From NCBI RefSeq assembly GCF_002161765.1, contig NZ_NFIN01000006.1, positions 108,253 through 172,252 on the forward strand: a DNA stretch of 64,000 nt, written 5' to 3'. The position numbers and the translations under genes are program-made. The DNA comes from Bacteroides sp. An322 (GTDB taxonomy: Bacteria > Bacteroidota > Bacteroidia > Bacteroidales > Bacteroidaceae). A model generated the notes under the pieces. The model was given only the letters and a program-made list of their open reading frames with translations. It ran no database searches and was not told where the DNA came from. Shown one piece after another: positions 1 to 8,603 of the stretch. Numbering within the stretch: the stretch's first letter is position 1; the number at the start of each line of letters is the position of its first letter.

Positions 1-46
1 GAAGGTCGGAAGTGCTTCCCATGATAATGCTTACAATTGGTTTCAT
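1..46 (-). CDS. purE: N5-carboxyaminoimidazole ribonucleotide mutase PurE (5' end only)
   Basis: Only the first 15 codons lie in the window. They read MKPIVSIIMGSTSDL, which is the characteristic PurE start with its GSxSD phosphate/nucleotide-binding motif. PurE converts N5-CAIR to CAIR in purine synthesis in the cytoplasm. It follows gcvH on the same strand after a 93-base gap that holds a long inverted repeat. gcvH followed by purE is a familiar order in Bacteroides. The rest of the gene lies beyond base 1. Confidence 0.85.
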   Translation of the reverse strand, partial: MKPIVSIIMGSTSDL

Positions 47-79
47 GTTTGTTCTTATTAATATAGGTGTTGCTTCTCA

Positions 80-132
80 GAACACAAAGACACGGAGATT
101 TTTTAACTCTGTGCCTCTGTGTCTCTGTGTTC
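80..132. repeat. Intergenic inverted repeat, CACAGAG family
   Basis: Two arms built from short words such as AACACAAAGACACGGAG and its near complement face each other across a TTTTTT-containing loop, between gcvH and purE. The same words recur at 15420, 45338 and, in a variant, 50792. In RNA the arms would form a long hairpin, so it may terminate gcvH transcription or process the message. Confidence 0.7.
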
Positions 133-139
133 AATCGCT

Positions 140-520
140 TTATTCATTAATCAGCTGTTTGTATGCATCCGCATCTAACAATTCGTCCAATTCCGATGCA
201 TCAGTCGGCTTGATGCGTACCAGCCAGCCTTTGCCGTACGGGTCTTGGTTTACCAGTTCTGGATGTTCTTCCAGTTCCGGATTTACTTCCAATATTTCTC
301 CTCCGATGGGAAGGAACAAGTCGGATACGGTCTTTACAACTTCTATCGTGCCGAATGTTTCGCCTTTTTCCAGCGTTTCGCCTTCGGTAGGGATGTCTAC
401 AAAGACAATGTCACCTAATTGGTCTTGTGCGTAATCGGTAATACCTACGTATGCTTCTTCGCCTTCCAAACGAATCCATTCGTGTTCGTTCGTGTACTTT
501 ACATTAGTCGGGAAATTCAT
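140..520 (-). CDS. gcvH: Glycine cleavage system H protein
   Basis: A 126-residue, full-length lipoyl carrier protein of the glycine cleavage system. It shuttles the aminomethyl group from the P protein to the T protein and reducing equivalents to the L protein, in the cytoplasm. The lipoylated lysine is K63 in the motif [10 protein letters not shown], within the biotinyl/lipoyl fold, and the N-terminal [10 protein letters not shown] is the family signature. A TACATTTG promoter element lies 32 bases upstream of the start, and purE follows in the same direction. Nothing is missing; the call is safe. Confidence 0.97.
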   Translation of the reverse strand: MNFPTNVKYTNEHEWIRLEGEEAYVGITDYAQDQLGDIVFVDIPTEGETLEKGETFGTIEVVKTVSDLFLPIGGEILEVNPELEEHPELVNQDPYGKGWLVRIKPTDASELDELLDADAYKQLINE

Positions 521-551
521 AATTCGAGATTTTAAAGGTTTATATTTCCTG

Positions 552-559
552 CAAATGTA
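552..559 (-). promoter_or_regulatory. Bacteroides -7 element for gcvH
   Basis: Reads TACATTTG on the minus strand, matching TAnnTTTG, 32 bases upstream of the gcvH start. I see no clear TTTG at the -33 position. Confidence 0.5.
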
Positions 560-680
560 ACGAATTTAAATGAAGAATGAAGAATGAGGGGGAAGAATTT
601 TCATTTTGTTCTTATTTCCGATAGGTTGTAGATGTGTTTTTGATAGTATGATAATTTATGAGAAGCTGTATTAGTTTTAT

Positions 681-760
681 ATTCCGCCGGCTGGAACGTA
701 CATTCCGCCAGCCGGAACGTATATTCCAGCGGGCGGAATGTATATTCCACGGGCTGGAAT
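681..760. repeat. Tandem 21-bp palindromic repeats (four units)
   Basis: Units begin at 681, 702, 723 and 744. Each reads ATTCC, six mostly G/C bases, GGAA(C/T), then GTAC or GTAT. Each unit is itself a palindrome (ATTCC against GGAAT). The central bases vary between units while the ATTCC/GGAA frame is kept. The rest of the gap from 560 to 940 holds no convincing gene; one short reading frame at 780-995 has no recognisable features. Confidence 0.75.
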
Positions 761-940
761 ATAAAAGGTAGCTGGCTTTATGCAGAAATCAATCCTTTTG
801 CAAGCAGATTATTATCAGTTCTTCTCCAGCCATTCCAACCGGCGTTGGTCGGGGAGATGCTTTACCTTAAAGTGCTCGAACGTTACGTTGAATCCTTTTC
901 CATCGGGGCAAGTTTTCCTCTATTTGTATATTTATCAGAC

Positions 941-2100
941 TTATCTTTGTTCCTGCCAACGGAATGAGGCAACGGCATTTGCCGGAATCGTATAGTTAAA
1001 TTGATGATTCCCCTCAACTACGGTTATCGGTTGTTTTGTATCGTTCCCGTTTGCCACAACCAAGGCATAGCTGCCGTCTGTATTTTTAAAACAACAATAG
1101 GAAATCTTGTCTTTGGTTACGGCATTCGTTCCGATACGGACCGCACCGGGCTTCACAACCGCCGCAATGTGTGCCATGGCATAGTAGTGTGAATTGCGGG
1201 TAATGGTGGAATAATCTTTATTGTTTACATCCACCGCTCCGTAACAAGTGGCACAAGCACCCGGCCCTCCATGCGGACCTTGATCGCTGTCTAACATCAG
1301 ATTCCAGACAATGGCACCTACACACCAATTGTTTACTGTACCGATAGCTAAATCTTCCACATCTCTTAACAAGGATTTTGAAAGGTCACGCCCGTTGTTC
1401 CACTCTCCGATGGACGCTTCCGAGAAGATTAACTCTTTATCGGGAGCAGCTTCGTGTATTTTCTGCATCTCGCTACGGTGTCCGCCATAGTTATGGTAAG
1501 CGGCACCGGCAAAATAGGCAGCCGCTTCCGCATCTTCGTAAATCCGCAAAGGATATTGCGCCTGGTCTTCCTTATCGTCATAATTATAGTTATGGTCGAA
1601 GGCATAAATTTTTACGTTATCCAGCCCTGCCTCTTTCAGTGCCGGTCCTAATGCCGTCTTTACGAAATCACGCTCCTCATCCCAAAACATCAGCATAGAA
1701 GCCGAATTGCCCGGGTTTAACGGCTCGTTTTGCGGTGTAAGGCTATAAATCGTAATGCCTTCCGCCTGAAAAGCTTGAATCCATTTCACAAAATAGGTTG
1801 CATAGTCTTGGTAATAGGTAGGATTTAAATGTCCTCCAGTCCACGAATCATGTGGACGCTTATTCTTGAGATTATCCACTTTCATCCATTTGGGAGCAGT
1901 CCAAGGCGTTCCCATAATCTTCACTTCTGGATTAATGGCAAGTATTCGCTGATTTCTTACACTGCTCTCCGCAAACGGTTTACAATAACCGGTTGAAAAT
2001 GCGTAATCGTGCAAGTATTCCTAAAGAAACATTGCAGATACAGTAAAATCTTTAGGGAAGATACAGCAATAATATGATTATACCATTTACTTTTCTCCAT
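941..2100 (-). pseudogene. Broken GH30 glucosylceramidase/beta-glycosidase
   Basis: The downstream 357 codons encode the C-terminal two thirds of a GH30 glycosidase. The motif [19 protein letters not shown], the acid/base E97 in TPQNEPLN, the nucleophile E198 in IFSEASIGEW and the C-terminal beta domain are all present. This reading frame has no ATG; it opens at a TTG inside the barrel, so roughly the first 100-130 residues of the family are gone. Upstream, an ATG at 2100 starts a different frame with a basic-then-hydrophobic, signal-peptide-like stretch ([20 protein letters not shown]) that runs out of frame into the GH30 part and stops. The simplest reading is an internal frameshifting deletion in a once secreted enzyme. 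It is divergent from the hydrolase and GH3 genes that follow. Confidence 0.75.
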
Positions 2101-2508
2101 TTTATTTCTACATATTTGTTTTGTTAAAGTATTAATAACGAATGCTTTACGGTTTTTAATGTCTACTCCCTACATTTACTTACAGAAGTAACATGTTTCT
2201 TATATATGTACATTTGCGATACATAATCAATGCACATGTAAACGTATTTGTAAATGTAAAATAAGAAATTATGGAAGCCATTTATTCACGGTTCTTGGGA
2301 AAAAACGAAGAAAAATTGACGTTGTGTCAATTGAACTCCTCTCAATTCAAAGACGTAGAAATTCAACCGCCGGAGACTGAATGCAGGTCTCGAAATGGGG
2401 AAAAATATTCCTCAAAAAAGTAATATATATTGCATTGCTATTCGCAATTATCTTCTTCAGTCTACACATATATCTAACTTGGCTGATGCTAATATAAAAG
2501 ATTGGACA
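2101..2508. other. Intergenic region between broken GH30 and SGNH hydrolase
   Basis: This 408-base AT-rich stretch contains a TACATTTG promoter-like element at 2209-2216 on the plus strand and the short reading frame described at 2271. I see no tRNA, no repeat and no clear operator. Confidence 0.5.
2271..2423 (+). CDS. Possible 50-residue protein, unrecognised
   Basis: An ATG-started frame (MEAIYSRFLGKNEEKLTLCQ at its N-terminus) that is hydrophilic and lysine/glutamate-rich. A TAnnTTTG-like element lies about 55 bases upstream. I recognise no family. It may be a small protein, the leader of the following transcript, or chance. Confidence 0.2.
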   Translation: MEAIYSRFLGKNEEKLTLCQLNSSQFKDVEIQPPETECRSRNGEKYSSKK

Positions 2509-3261
2509 ATGAATAAATATTTATTTTTTATAGTATGGCAAATAGTATTTGCCGTTGGAATCGCTAATGCGCAATCTATTAACATCCTTTCCTTAAATAA
2601 CAGTCTGATTGATTACAATAATCAGCCGATGATGTTTAATGAGATGGTTAAAATGATGGGAAAAGATGCACAATGGAATGCACGTACACAATTGGGACGT
2701 ACGTTGTTATACCATTATAATGATCCTGTTTCCCGCAGTCTGGCGATGTCTGGAAATTGGAATTACATTATTTTGCAAGAACAAAGTTCCCTTCCTAAAG
2801 ACTATCCTGAAATTCTGATGCAAAGCGTTATGTTATGGAAGCGTGCATTACTGGAAACATCGGACGATAATGTCCCCACAATTATTTTGCCAATGAATTG
2901 GGCTTATAATGATGACTGGAATCATTTTAAAGAATCTTCGGCAAAGCTTAAACGTTCTTATCGTGATGTATGTCGTGAGATTCCCGGAATTGTTATTTGC
3001 CCTATAGGATTGGCGTATGAACTGCTCTTCGACCGTAAAGGGGCAGAGGTTTGTTCCCAATTATATACAGACAACCGACATCCCTCGTTGAAAGCGTCTT
3101 ATCTTGCTTCATGTATGGAATATGCCGTCATATTTCATGAAAGTCCTTTGACCATTACTTATGTTCCTCAAGGATTGTCAGAAACAGATGCATTGACCAT
3201 GCGTGAATTGGCAGATTCGGCTTTGAGCGAATGGGATAAAGAAATGAAAACTTCACGATAA
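2509..3261 (+). CDS. Secreted SGNH/GDSL-type hydrolase, DUF4886-like
   Basis: I start at the ATG at 2509 because it gives a clean signal peptide (MNKYLFFIVWQIVFAVGIANA) and a 250-residue protein; an upstream in-frame ATG at 2395 would put 38 unrelated residues before it. The mature start ILSLNNSLI corresponds to the family block I ILxIGNSLT, with the nucleophile serine kept but GNS changed to NNS. ILQEQSS and a C-terminal DNRHPS (Asp-x-x-His) complete the SGNH pattern. Such proteins are esterases or deacetylases acting outside the cytoplasm. The GH3 gene begins 25 bases downstream, so the two are probably co-transcribed, which suggests de-esterification of the same glycan. The family name is a recollection; the hydrolase class is firmer. 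Confidence 0.7.
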   Translation: MNKYLFFIVWQIVFAVGIANAQSINILSLNNSLIDYNNQPMMFNEMVKMMGKDAQWNARTQLGRTLLYHYNDPVSRSLAMSGNWNYIILQEQSSLPKDYPEILMQSVMLWKRALLETSDDNVPTIILPMNWAYNDDWNHFKESSAKLKRSYRDVCREIPGIVICPIGLAYELLFDRKGAEVCSQLYTDNRHPSLKASYLASCMEYAVIFHESPLTITYVPQGLSETDALTMRELADSALSEWDKEMKTSR

Positions 3262-3286
3262 ATGATTAACTTAAAAAACATAAAGG

Positions 3287-5536
3287 ATGAAAAAGCAAAT
3301 TATAAAACAAACAATGCTATTTTGTGTTGCAGGGCTTGTCGCTATTTCTGCCTACGCCCAACATAACGATACATCACAGAACCAGTCAAGTGAAGAACAA
3401 ATAGAAAGTATATTGTCACGCTTGACTTTAGAGGAAAAAATAGCTATGACGCATGCTCAGTCTAAGTTCTCTTCTCCTGGTGTAAAACGATTGGGGATTC
3501 CTGAATTTTGGACTACAGACGGTCCGCATGGTGTCCGCCCCGAAGTGTTATGGGACGAATGGGATCAAGCTGGTTGGACCAATGACTCTTGTGTAGCATT
3601 CCCGGCATTGACTTGTCTTGCAGCTACATGGAATCCGGATATGGCTTTGCTTTATGGAAAAAGCATCGGTGAAGAAGCACGTTATCGCAAGAAAGACGTG
3701 TTGTTAGGTCCGGGAGTCAATATTTACCGGACTCCACTGAACGGACGCAATTTTGAATACATGGGTGAAGACCCTTATCTGACTAGTAAAATGGTAGTGC
3801 CTTATATTCAAGGTGTACAACAGAATGGTGTGGCAGCCTGCGTAAAGCATTATGCATTGAACAATCAGGAAATCAACCGCCACACAACCAATGTTATCGT
3901 AGATGACCGTGCTTTGTATGAAATTTACCTTCCAGCCTTTAAAGCGGCTGTACAGGAAGGAAAGGCGTGGGCTATCATGGGCTCGTATAATCTTTATCAA
4001 AACCAACACGGATGTCACAACCAGCGTTTGTTGAACGATATATTAAAAGGTGAATGGGGATTTGACGGTGTGGTCATTTCCGATTGGGGAGGTACACACG
4101 ATACGGAAGAAGCCATCCGTAACGGCTTGGATATGGAGTTCGGAAGCTGGACCAACGGACTTTCCGACGGAACCAGTAATGCATACGATAATTATTACCT
4201 GGCAAATCCTTATCTGAAACTGATAAAAGAAGGGAAAGTGGGAACGGAAGAATTGGATGACAAAGTAAGGCGTATCCTTCGTCTGGCTTTCCGTACAACA
4301 ATGAACCGCAACAAGCCATACGGTTCTCTTTGCTCGGAAGAACATTATGAAGCGGCACGCCGCATTGGGGAAGAAGGCATTGTTTTGCTGCAAAACAACG
4401 GGAATTTGCTCCCTCTTGACTTGAACAAGATGAAACGAATTGCGGTTATTGGCGAAAATGCCATTAAGATGATGACCGTAGGTGGAGGAAGCTCTTCATT
4501 GAAAGTGCAACATGAAATTTCCCCGTTGGAAGGAATCCGCAGACGAATAGGCGATAAAGCCGAAGTCGTTTATGCACGCGGTTATGTAGGTGACCCTTCG
4601 GGAGAATATAATGGAGTGAAATCAGGACAAGACCTTACCGACAATCGCACGCCGGAAGAGCTGATAGCCGAAGCGGTAAAGGTAGCTAAAGAAGCTGATT
4701 GCGTTATCTTCATAGGCGGGTTGAATAAAAGTTCCGGACAAGATTGTGAGGATTCTGATCGTAAGAGTCTGAATCTTTCTTATGGACAAGACAAGCTAAT
4801 AGCGGCATTGGCTGAAGTGAACAAGAATATCGTTGTGGTGAACATTTCAGGAAATGCTATTGCAATGCCTTGGGTTAAAGACGTTTCAGCTATTGTACAA
4901 GCTTGGTTTTTAGGTTCGGAAGCCGGAAATTCCATTGCTGCTGTGCTTATGGGTGATGTAAACCCTTCAGGCAAATTGCCTTTCACTTTCCCGGCTTCGT
5001 TGGAAGACGTAGGTGCGCACAAATTAGGAGAATATCCGGGCGTAATGCGGACAGACGGGAGTAACATTTGGGACGTAAAATACAATGAAGGCATTTTTGT
5101 CGGTTATCGTTGGGCGGATAAGGAAAAGACTACACCGCTCTTCCCGTTCGGACACGGACTGAGTTATACGACTTTTGCGTATGGGAAAGCTGTTGTAGAT
5201 AAAACGACGTTTAAGTCGGATGAGACTCTTACGGTAACTGTACCTATAACTAATACGGGTAAGCGTGAAGGGGCAGAAGTAGTTCAGCTTTATATTCGTG
5301 ATGTGAAATCTGCCCTTCCACGTCCTGTTAAGGAATTGAAAGGCTTTAAAAAAATCAGGTTGATGTCTGGAGAAACGTGTGAGGTAACTTTTACGATTGA
5401 TAAAGAGGCTCTCAGTTATTTTGATGATACCCGTCATGAATGGGTTGCAGAACCTGGTAAATTTGAGGCGATTATAGCAGCTTCGGCTATAGATGTTCGG
5501 TCGAAAGTTACATTTACATTGAGTGATAACCATTAA
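3287..5536 (+). CDS. Secreted GH3 beta-glucosidase
   Basis: A 749-residue GH3 enzyme. A signal peptide ends at SAYAQ. The N-terminal barrel carries the nucleophile D266 in VVISDWGGTHD and the substrate-binding KHYALNNQE motif. The alpha/beta sandwich follows (INGLxxSSGQDCE region), and a fibronectin type III-like domain closes the protein. GH3 enzymes of this layout remove terminal beta-glucose or beta-xylose from oligosaccharides, probably in the periplasm here. It forms a short operon with the SGNH hydrolase and ends at a strong hairpin. The neighbouring broken GH30 suggests that this small glycan cluster has been trimmed. Exact substrate cannot be read from sequence. Confidence 0.92.
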   Translation: MKKQIIKQTMLFCVAGLVAISAYAQHNDTSQNQSSEEQIESILSRLTLEEKIAMTHAQSKFSSPGVKRLGIPEFWTTDGPHGVRPEVLWDEWDQAGWTNDSCVAFPALTCLAATWNPDMALLYGKSIGEEARYRKKDVLLGPGVNIYRTPLNGRNFEYMGEDPYLTSKMVVPYIQGVQQNGVAACVKHYALNNQEINRHTTNVIVDDRALYEIYLPAFKAAVQEGKAWAIMGSYNLYQNQHGCHNQRLLNDILKGEWGFDGVVISDWGGTHDTEEAIRNGLDMEFGSWTNGLSDGTSNAYDNYYLANPYLKLIKEGKVGTEELDDKVRRILRLAFRTTMNRNKPYGSLCSEEHYEAARRIGEEGIVLLQNNGNLLPLDLNKMKRIAVIGENAIKMMTVGGGSSSLKVQHEISPLEGIRRRIGDKAEVVYARGYVGDPSGEYNGVKSGQDLTDNRTPEELIAEAVKVAKEADCVIFIGGLNKSSGQDCEDSDRKSLNLSYGQDKLIAALAEVNKNIVVVNISGNAIAMPWVKDVSAIVQAWFLGSEAGNSIAAVLMGDVNPSGKLPFTFPASLEDVGAHKLGEYPGVMRTDGSNIWDVKYNEGIFVGYRWADKEKTTPLFPFGHGLSYTTFAYGKAVVDKTTFKSDETLTVTVPITNTGKREGAEVVQLYIRDVKSALPRPVKELKGFKKIRLMSGETCEVTFTIDKEALSYFDDTRHEWVAEPGKFEAIIAASAIDVRSKVTFTLSDNH

Positions 5537-5545
5537 AAATAATTT

Positions 5546-5582
5546 ATATCCGCAATTTCCATACAAAGGATGTTGCGGATAT
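5546..5582 (+). terminator. Hairpin after GH3 gene
   Basis: ATATCCGCAA pairs exactly with TTGCGGATAT, and T-rich bases follow. The next 100 bases contain a 27-codon open stretch ending in a stop (QEILKKLQVRNSIEACRVAG in its middle) that looks like the tail of a lost gene but that I cannot identify. Confidence 0.65.
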
Positions 5583-5687
5583 ATTTTGACCGTCACAGGC
5601 AGGAGATATTGAAAAAACTTCAGGTGCGCAATTCGATTGAGGCTTGCAGGGTAGCGGGTGAGTTGGGGATATTACGGTGAGATAAGG

Positions 5688-6194
5688 TTATTCGGGTTTG
5701 TCACGAAACAAAGCAATCGTGTCGCTGAATTGTTGGGCGATGGATACAAATTGGGGATGGTCAGGACGAAGAATAAGGGCAACGTAGTTCCAAATGCCGT
5801 ATTCGTCTGGCAATTCTGCTGTCATTAAAACAAATGTTTTCTGATACCCCGATGAGCGGAACCACGATTCAAACAAACGGCTCCGATATTTCTGCCGGTT
5901 GTCGCCCGTTTCACATAAATAAAGCATAACGGCATTCCGCTGGCGGAAAAATTCATAAATCAAGGACAAAATGGCTTGACGTAGCTTGTAGTCACGCGGA
6001 GACTTGCGGTTGTTCGTGTTAGATATCGCAAACTCATAAGCGTCATATTCCGACATAAGGTCACTTGGCATAAAACTTATTGTGTAGTTTACGCCATAGT
6101 CCGTAGTTAACATATATGACAGCTCAGCATAAGGTGCAGGTTTGACGGTATAAAGAGCGTTTGCATTAACACGTATAAGATCAATTGTTACCAT
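5688..6194 (-). CDS. Uncharacterised protein, resembles DUF6169
   Basis: A 168-residue soluble protein with no signal or membrane segment. It contains the pattern LYLCETGDNRQKYRSRLFES around its middle, which I associate with the Bacteroidetes family DUF6169; the function is unknown. Its ATG overlaps the last seven bases of the small upstream gene (ATGGTAA), so the two are translationally coupled. The pair has its own promoter and sits between a LacI regulator and a sugar operon to which it is probably unrelated. Two-gene coupled units of this size are sometimes toxin-antitoxin or phage-defence modules, but nothing in the residues proves that. Confidence 0.6.
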   Translation of the reverse strand: MVTIDLIRVNANALYTVKPAPYAELSYMLTTDYGVNYTISFMPSDLMSEYDAYEFAISNTNNRKSPRDYKLRQAILSLIYEFFRQRNAVMLYLCETGDNRQKYRSRLFESWFRSSGYQKTFVLMTAELPDEYGIWNYVALILRPDHPQFVSIAQQFSDTIALFRDKPE

Positions 6195-6367
6195 ACTTCT
6201 ATTGATTCTGGTTCTTGTCCTGTACGTTTTTTATATTCTGCTCTTAAACATTCTTCCATTTGTCGGATAAGTTCTTGCTTTTTTCTCTTATGTTCCCTCA
6301 TCCGTCTCCACACTTCTTCCTTTGTTAACGGTGTCTTCTTTTCCTGTGTTTGCAGATTTTGTTCCAT
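6188..6367 (-). CDS. 59-residue highly charged small protein
   Basis: Begins MEQNLQTQEKKTPLTKEE and continues as one long Lys/Arg/Glu-rich helix (EEVWRRMREHKRKKQELIRQ), probably a short coiled coil. It ends in GTATGGTAA, where the ATG of the next gene is embedded. A TATCTTTG promoter element lies 30 bases upstream of its start. Coupling, promoter and good codon structure support a real gene. No family is recognised. Confidence 0.6.
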   Translation of the reverse strand: MEQNLQTQEKKTPLTKEEVWRRMREHKRKKQELIRQMEECLRAEYKKRTGQEPESIEVW

Positions 6368-6396
6368 AGTGTTGTGTATATAATTGATTTACGGGA

Positions 6397-6404
6397 CAAA
6401 GATA
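6397..6404 (-). promoter_or_regulatory. -7 element for the coupled small-gene pair
   Basis: TATCTTTG on the minus strand, 30 bases before the 59-residue gene and just beyond the end of the LacI gene. It indicates that the pair is transcribed separately from the regulator. Confidence 0.55.
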
Positions 6405-6442
6405 CTGATTTTTCTTTGTATTCCCTTCTTTTTTAATAGTTT

Positions 6443-7522
6443 TCATCCAATTGTGATTTTCTTTTTCATACTGCTTTCCCGTATCTGAAGTGAGGTAGGT
6501 ATCACCACTTGGCGCACGGTGTGGTCTCCTCGCAACTGGTCTATCAGGAGACGGCATGCCGTTTCGCCCATTTTATAAGTCTGATGGCATACCGAGGAAA
6601 GTTTAGGCTCGACGTAATTGGCATGGCGTTCGTCGGTATAGCCTATCAGGGCGATATTTTGCGGAATGCGCAGACCGTGGCTTTTGATGACTTCCATGGC
6701 GGCAAAAGCCAAGGTGTCATTCATAGCTAAGATGGCATCGGGCGGATTGGGCAGGGCAAGCAAGGCTTCGGTAGCCCGCATTCCTTCATCGTAGTCGATG
6801 CGGCGGCATTCGACTAATTCTTTTTCAATGGGAATCTTATTGGCACGTAGGGCTTCCAAATAGCCGTGTTTCCGTTGCTTGACGATATACAGGTGATTGG
6901 CACCTCCGATGAATGCTATCCGCTTGCTTCCACTATCCAACAGATGTTGGGTGGCGGCTTGTGCCGATTGGGCTCCGTCAGCAACGACGGAAGAAAAGCG
7001 GTCGGTCAGGCATACGCGGTCGAAAAAGACGAGCGGCATATTGATGTCTGTTAATGATGCCCAATGCGAATAGTCGGTAGTCTCTTGCGAAAGGCAGGCG
7101 ATGATGCCTTCTACACGCATATTCACCAAGTTTTCGATATTTCGTTTTTCGTGTTCGAAACGTTCGTGCGAGGTAGTGATGATGACGAAATATCCGTTAG
7201 CTATGGCTGTATCTTCAATGCCGCTCAAGATGGACGAGAAGAAATGCGTCACGATGTCGGGCACGATGACTCCGATGATGCGGGGCGTGTTTTTCCTCAG
7301 GCTCATGGCGAACGGATTAGGGCGGTAATTCATTTCTTTGGCAAGTTGTTTGGCTTTGGCACATAGTTCGCGGCTGATTTCGGGACTGTCCTTTAGTGCT
7401 CGCGAAACGGTGGGAATAGATACGCCGATCCGTTGGGCGAGGTCTTTCAGCGAGGTATGCTTCAGGTTGTTCATGAATGTTTGATTATTGGTTTCTTCTG
7501 TATCCATTTGCAAAGAAAGCAT
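6443..7522 (-). CDS. LacI-family transcriptional regulator
   Basis: The N-terminal helix-turn-helix reads TSLKDLAQRIGVSIPTVSRA at about residues 23-42 and is followed by the hinge NYRPNPFA and a periplasmic-binding-protein-like sensor domain. Total length is 359 residues, or 343 if the third ATG (residue 17) is the true start; I cannot decide between starts at 7522, 7507 and 7474. It is divergent from the aldo/keto reductase operon, with a perfect inverted repeat in the gap, which is the usual arrangement for a local repressor of a sugar operon. The ligand is probably the L-sugar oxidised by that operon or one of its products. Confidence 0.93.
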   Translation of the reverse strand: MLSLQMDTEETNNQTFMNNLKHTSLKDLAQRIGVSIPTVSRALKDSPEISRELCAKAKQLAKEMNYRPNPFAMSLRKNTPRIIGVIVPDIVTHFFSSILSGIEDTAIANGYFVIITTSHERFEHEKRNIENLVNMRVEGIIACLSQETTDYSHWASLTDINMPLVFFDRVCLTDRFSSVVADGAQSAQAATQHLLDSGSKRIAFIGGANHLYIVKQRKHGYLEALRANKIPIEKELVECRRIDYDEGMRATEALLALPNPPDAILAMNDTLAFAAMEVIKSHGLRIPQNIALIGYTDERHANYVEPKLSSVCHQTYKMGETACRLLIDQLRGDHTVRQVVIPTSLQIRESSMKKKITIG

Positions 7523-7558
7523 TTTTTACGGAATAACGGTACAGATATACGGATATTT

Positions 7559-7576
7559 TACGTAAACCATTACGTA
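7559..7576. promoter_or_regulatory. Probable LacI-family operator
   Basis: TACGTAAACCATTACGTA is a perfect 7-bp inverted repeat (TACGTAA/TTACGTA) with a 4-bp spacer. It lies between the divergent LacI gene and the sugar-oxidation operon. Confidence 0.65.
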
Positions 7577-7619
7577 TATTTTCTGATGAGGTCACGGACT
7601 GATGAGGTTTATCTTGGCT

Positions 7620-7627
7620 TACCTTTG
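7620..7627 (+). promoter_or_regulatory. -7 element of the L-sugar oxidation operon
   Basis: TACCTTTG matches TAnnTTTG and lies 30 bases before the aldo/keto reductase start. The operator at 7559 lies 44 bases upstream of it. No good -33 TTTG is visible, as might be expected for an activated or poorly constitutive promoter. Confidence 0.5.
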
Positions 7628-7656
7628 TCTTTGTAACCATTAAATTCGAAAAAATT

Positions 7657-8589
7657 ATGCAATACCATGAAATCGGAAAAACGGGCATGAAGGTATCATC
7701 GCTCAGTTTCGGCGCTTCTTCATTAGGGGGCGTTTTCCATGACATTAAAGAAAAAGAAGCTATCGAAGCGGTGTTCACCGCTATTGAAACAGGCATGAAT
7801 TTCATTGACGTATCGCCTTATTACGGCCATTACAAGGCAGAGACTGTATTGGGTAAGGCGTTGCAAGAGATTCCGCGTGAGAAATATTACCTCTCTACAA
7901 AAGTAGGCAGATATGGCAAGGACGGAGTGAACACGTGGGATTATTCGGGCAAACGTGCTACGGAAAGCGTGTACGAAAGTATGGAGCGTCTGCACATTGA
8001 TTATATTGATTTGATAAATGTGCACGACATTGAGTTTGCCGACCTTCATCAGGTGGTAGATGAAACATTGCCTGCTTTAGTAGCCTTGCGCGAGAAAGGC
8101 GTTGTGGGGCACGTGGGCATTACCGATTTACAATTGGAAAACCTGCAATGGGTCATCGACCATTCACCTGCCGGTACAGTAGAGTCGGTGCTTAACTTCT
8201 GCCACTATTGCCTTTGCGATGATAAGCTAGCGGACTTCTTGGATTACTTCGAATCAAAAGGTATCGGTGTCATCAATGCTTCGCCTTTGTCGATGGGGTT
8301 GCTTACCGAACGTGGTGTACCCGATTGGCATCCCGCACCCAAATCCTTAGTGGAGGCTTGTTGCCGGGCTATGGAGCATTGCAAGGCGAAAGGTTATCCG
8401 ATAGAGAAACTTGCCATGCAATATGCTGTAAGCAATCCGCGCATTGCCACCACGTTGTTTAGTACGGCGAATCCGCAAAATGTCCGCAAGAATGTAGCGT
8501 TTGTAGAAGAACCGATGGATGAAACCTTGTTGCAGGAGGTTCGTGCCATTATTGGTGACCAGATGCGTGTCAGCTGGGCGAATACTTAA
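7657..8589 (+). CDS. Aldo/keto reductase, probable L-galactose (or L-fucose) dehydrogenase
   Basis: A complete 310-residue AKR barrel. The catalytic tetrad is visible as D51, Y56 (SPYYG), K82 (STKVGR) and H123 (NVHDIE). The subgroup that resembles plant L-galactose dehydrogenase and bacterial L-fucose dehydrogenase oxidises the C1 hydroxyl of an L-sugar to a lactone with NAD(P). The next three genes are a lactonase, an L-sugar transporter and a zinc dehydrogenase. That order matches the L-galactose pathway described in Bacteroides vulgatus, in which this enzyme makes L-galactono-1,5-lactone. The cytoplasmic location is inferred from the absence of a signal peptide. L-fucose is the main alternative substrate. 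Confidence 0.85.
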   Translation: MQYHEIGKTGMKVSSLSFGASSLGGVFHDIKEKEAIEAVFTAIETGMNFIDVSPYYGHYKAETVLGKALQEIPREKYYLSTKVGRYGKDGVNTWDYSGKRATESVYESMERLHIDYIDLINVHDIEFADLHQVVDETLPALVALREKGVVGHVGITDLQLENLQWVIDHSPAGTVESVLNFCHYCLCDDKLADFLDYFESKGIGVINASPLSMGLLTERGVPDWHPAPKSLVEACCRAMEHCKAKGYPIEKLAMQYAVSNPRIATTLFSTANPQNVRKNVAFVEEPMDETLLQEVRAIIGDQMRVSWANT

Positions 8590-8603
8590 AGGAGGAGTGC
8601 ATT

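Noticed and set aside
12..434. 140-codon plus-strand frame over gcvH
   Set aside because: It is antisense to a fully recognisable gcvH and has no family features.
2395..2508. Extended N-terminus of the SGNH hydrolase
   Set aside because: The ATG at 2509 begins a standard signal peptide; the upstream residues would bury it.
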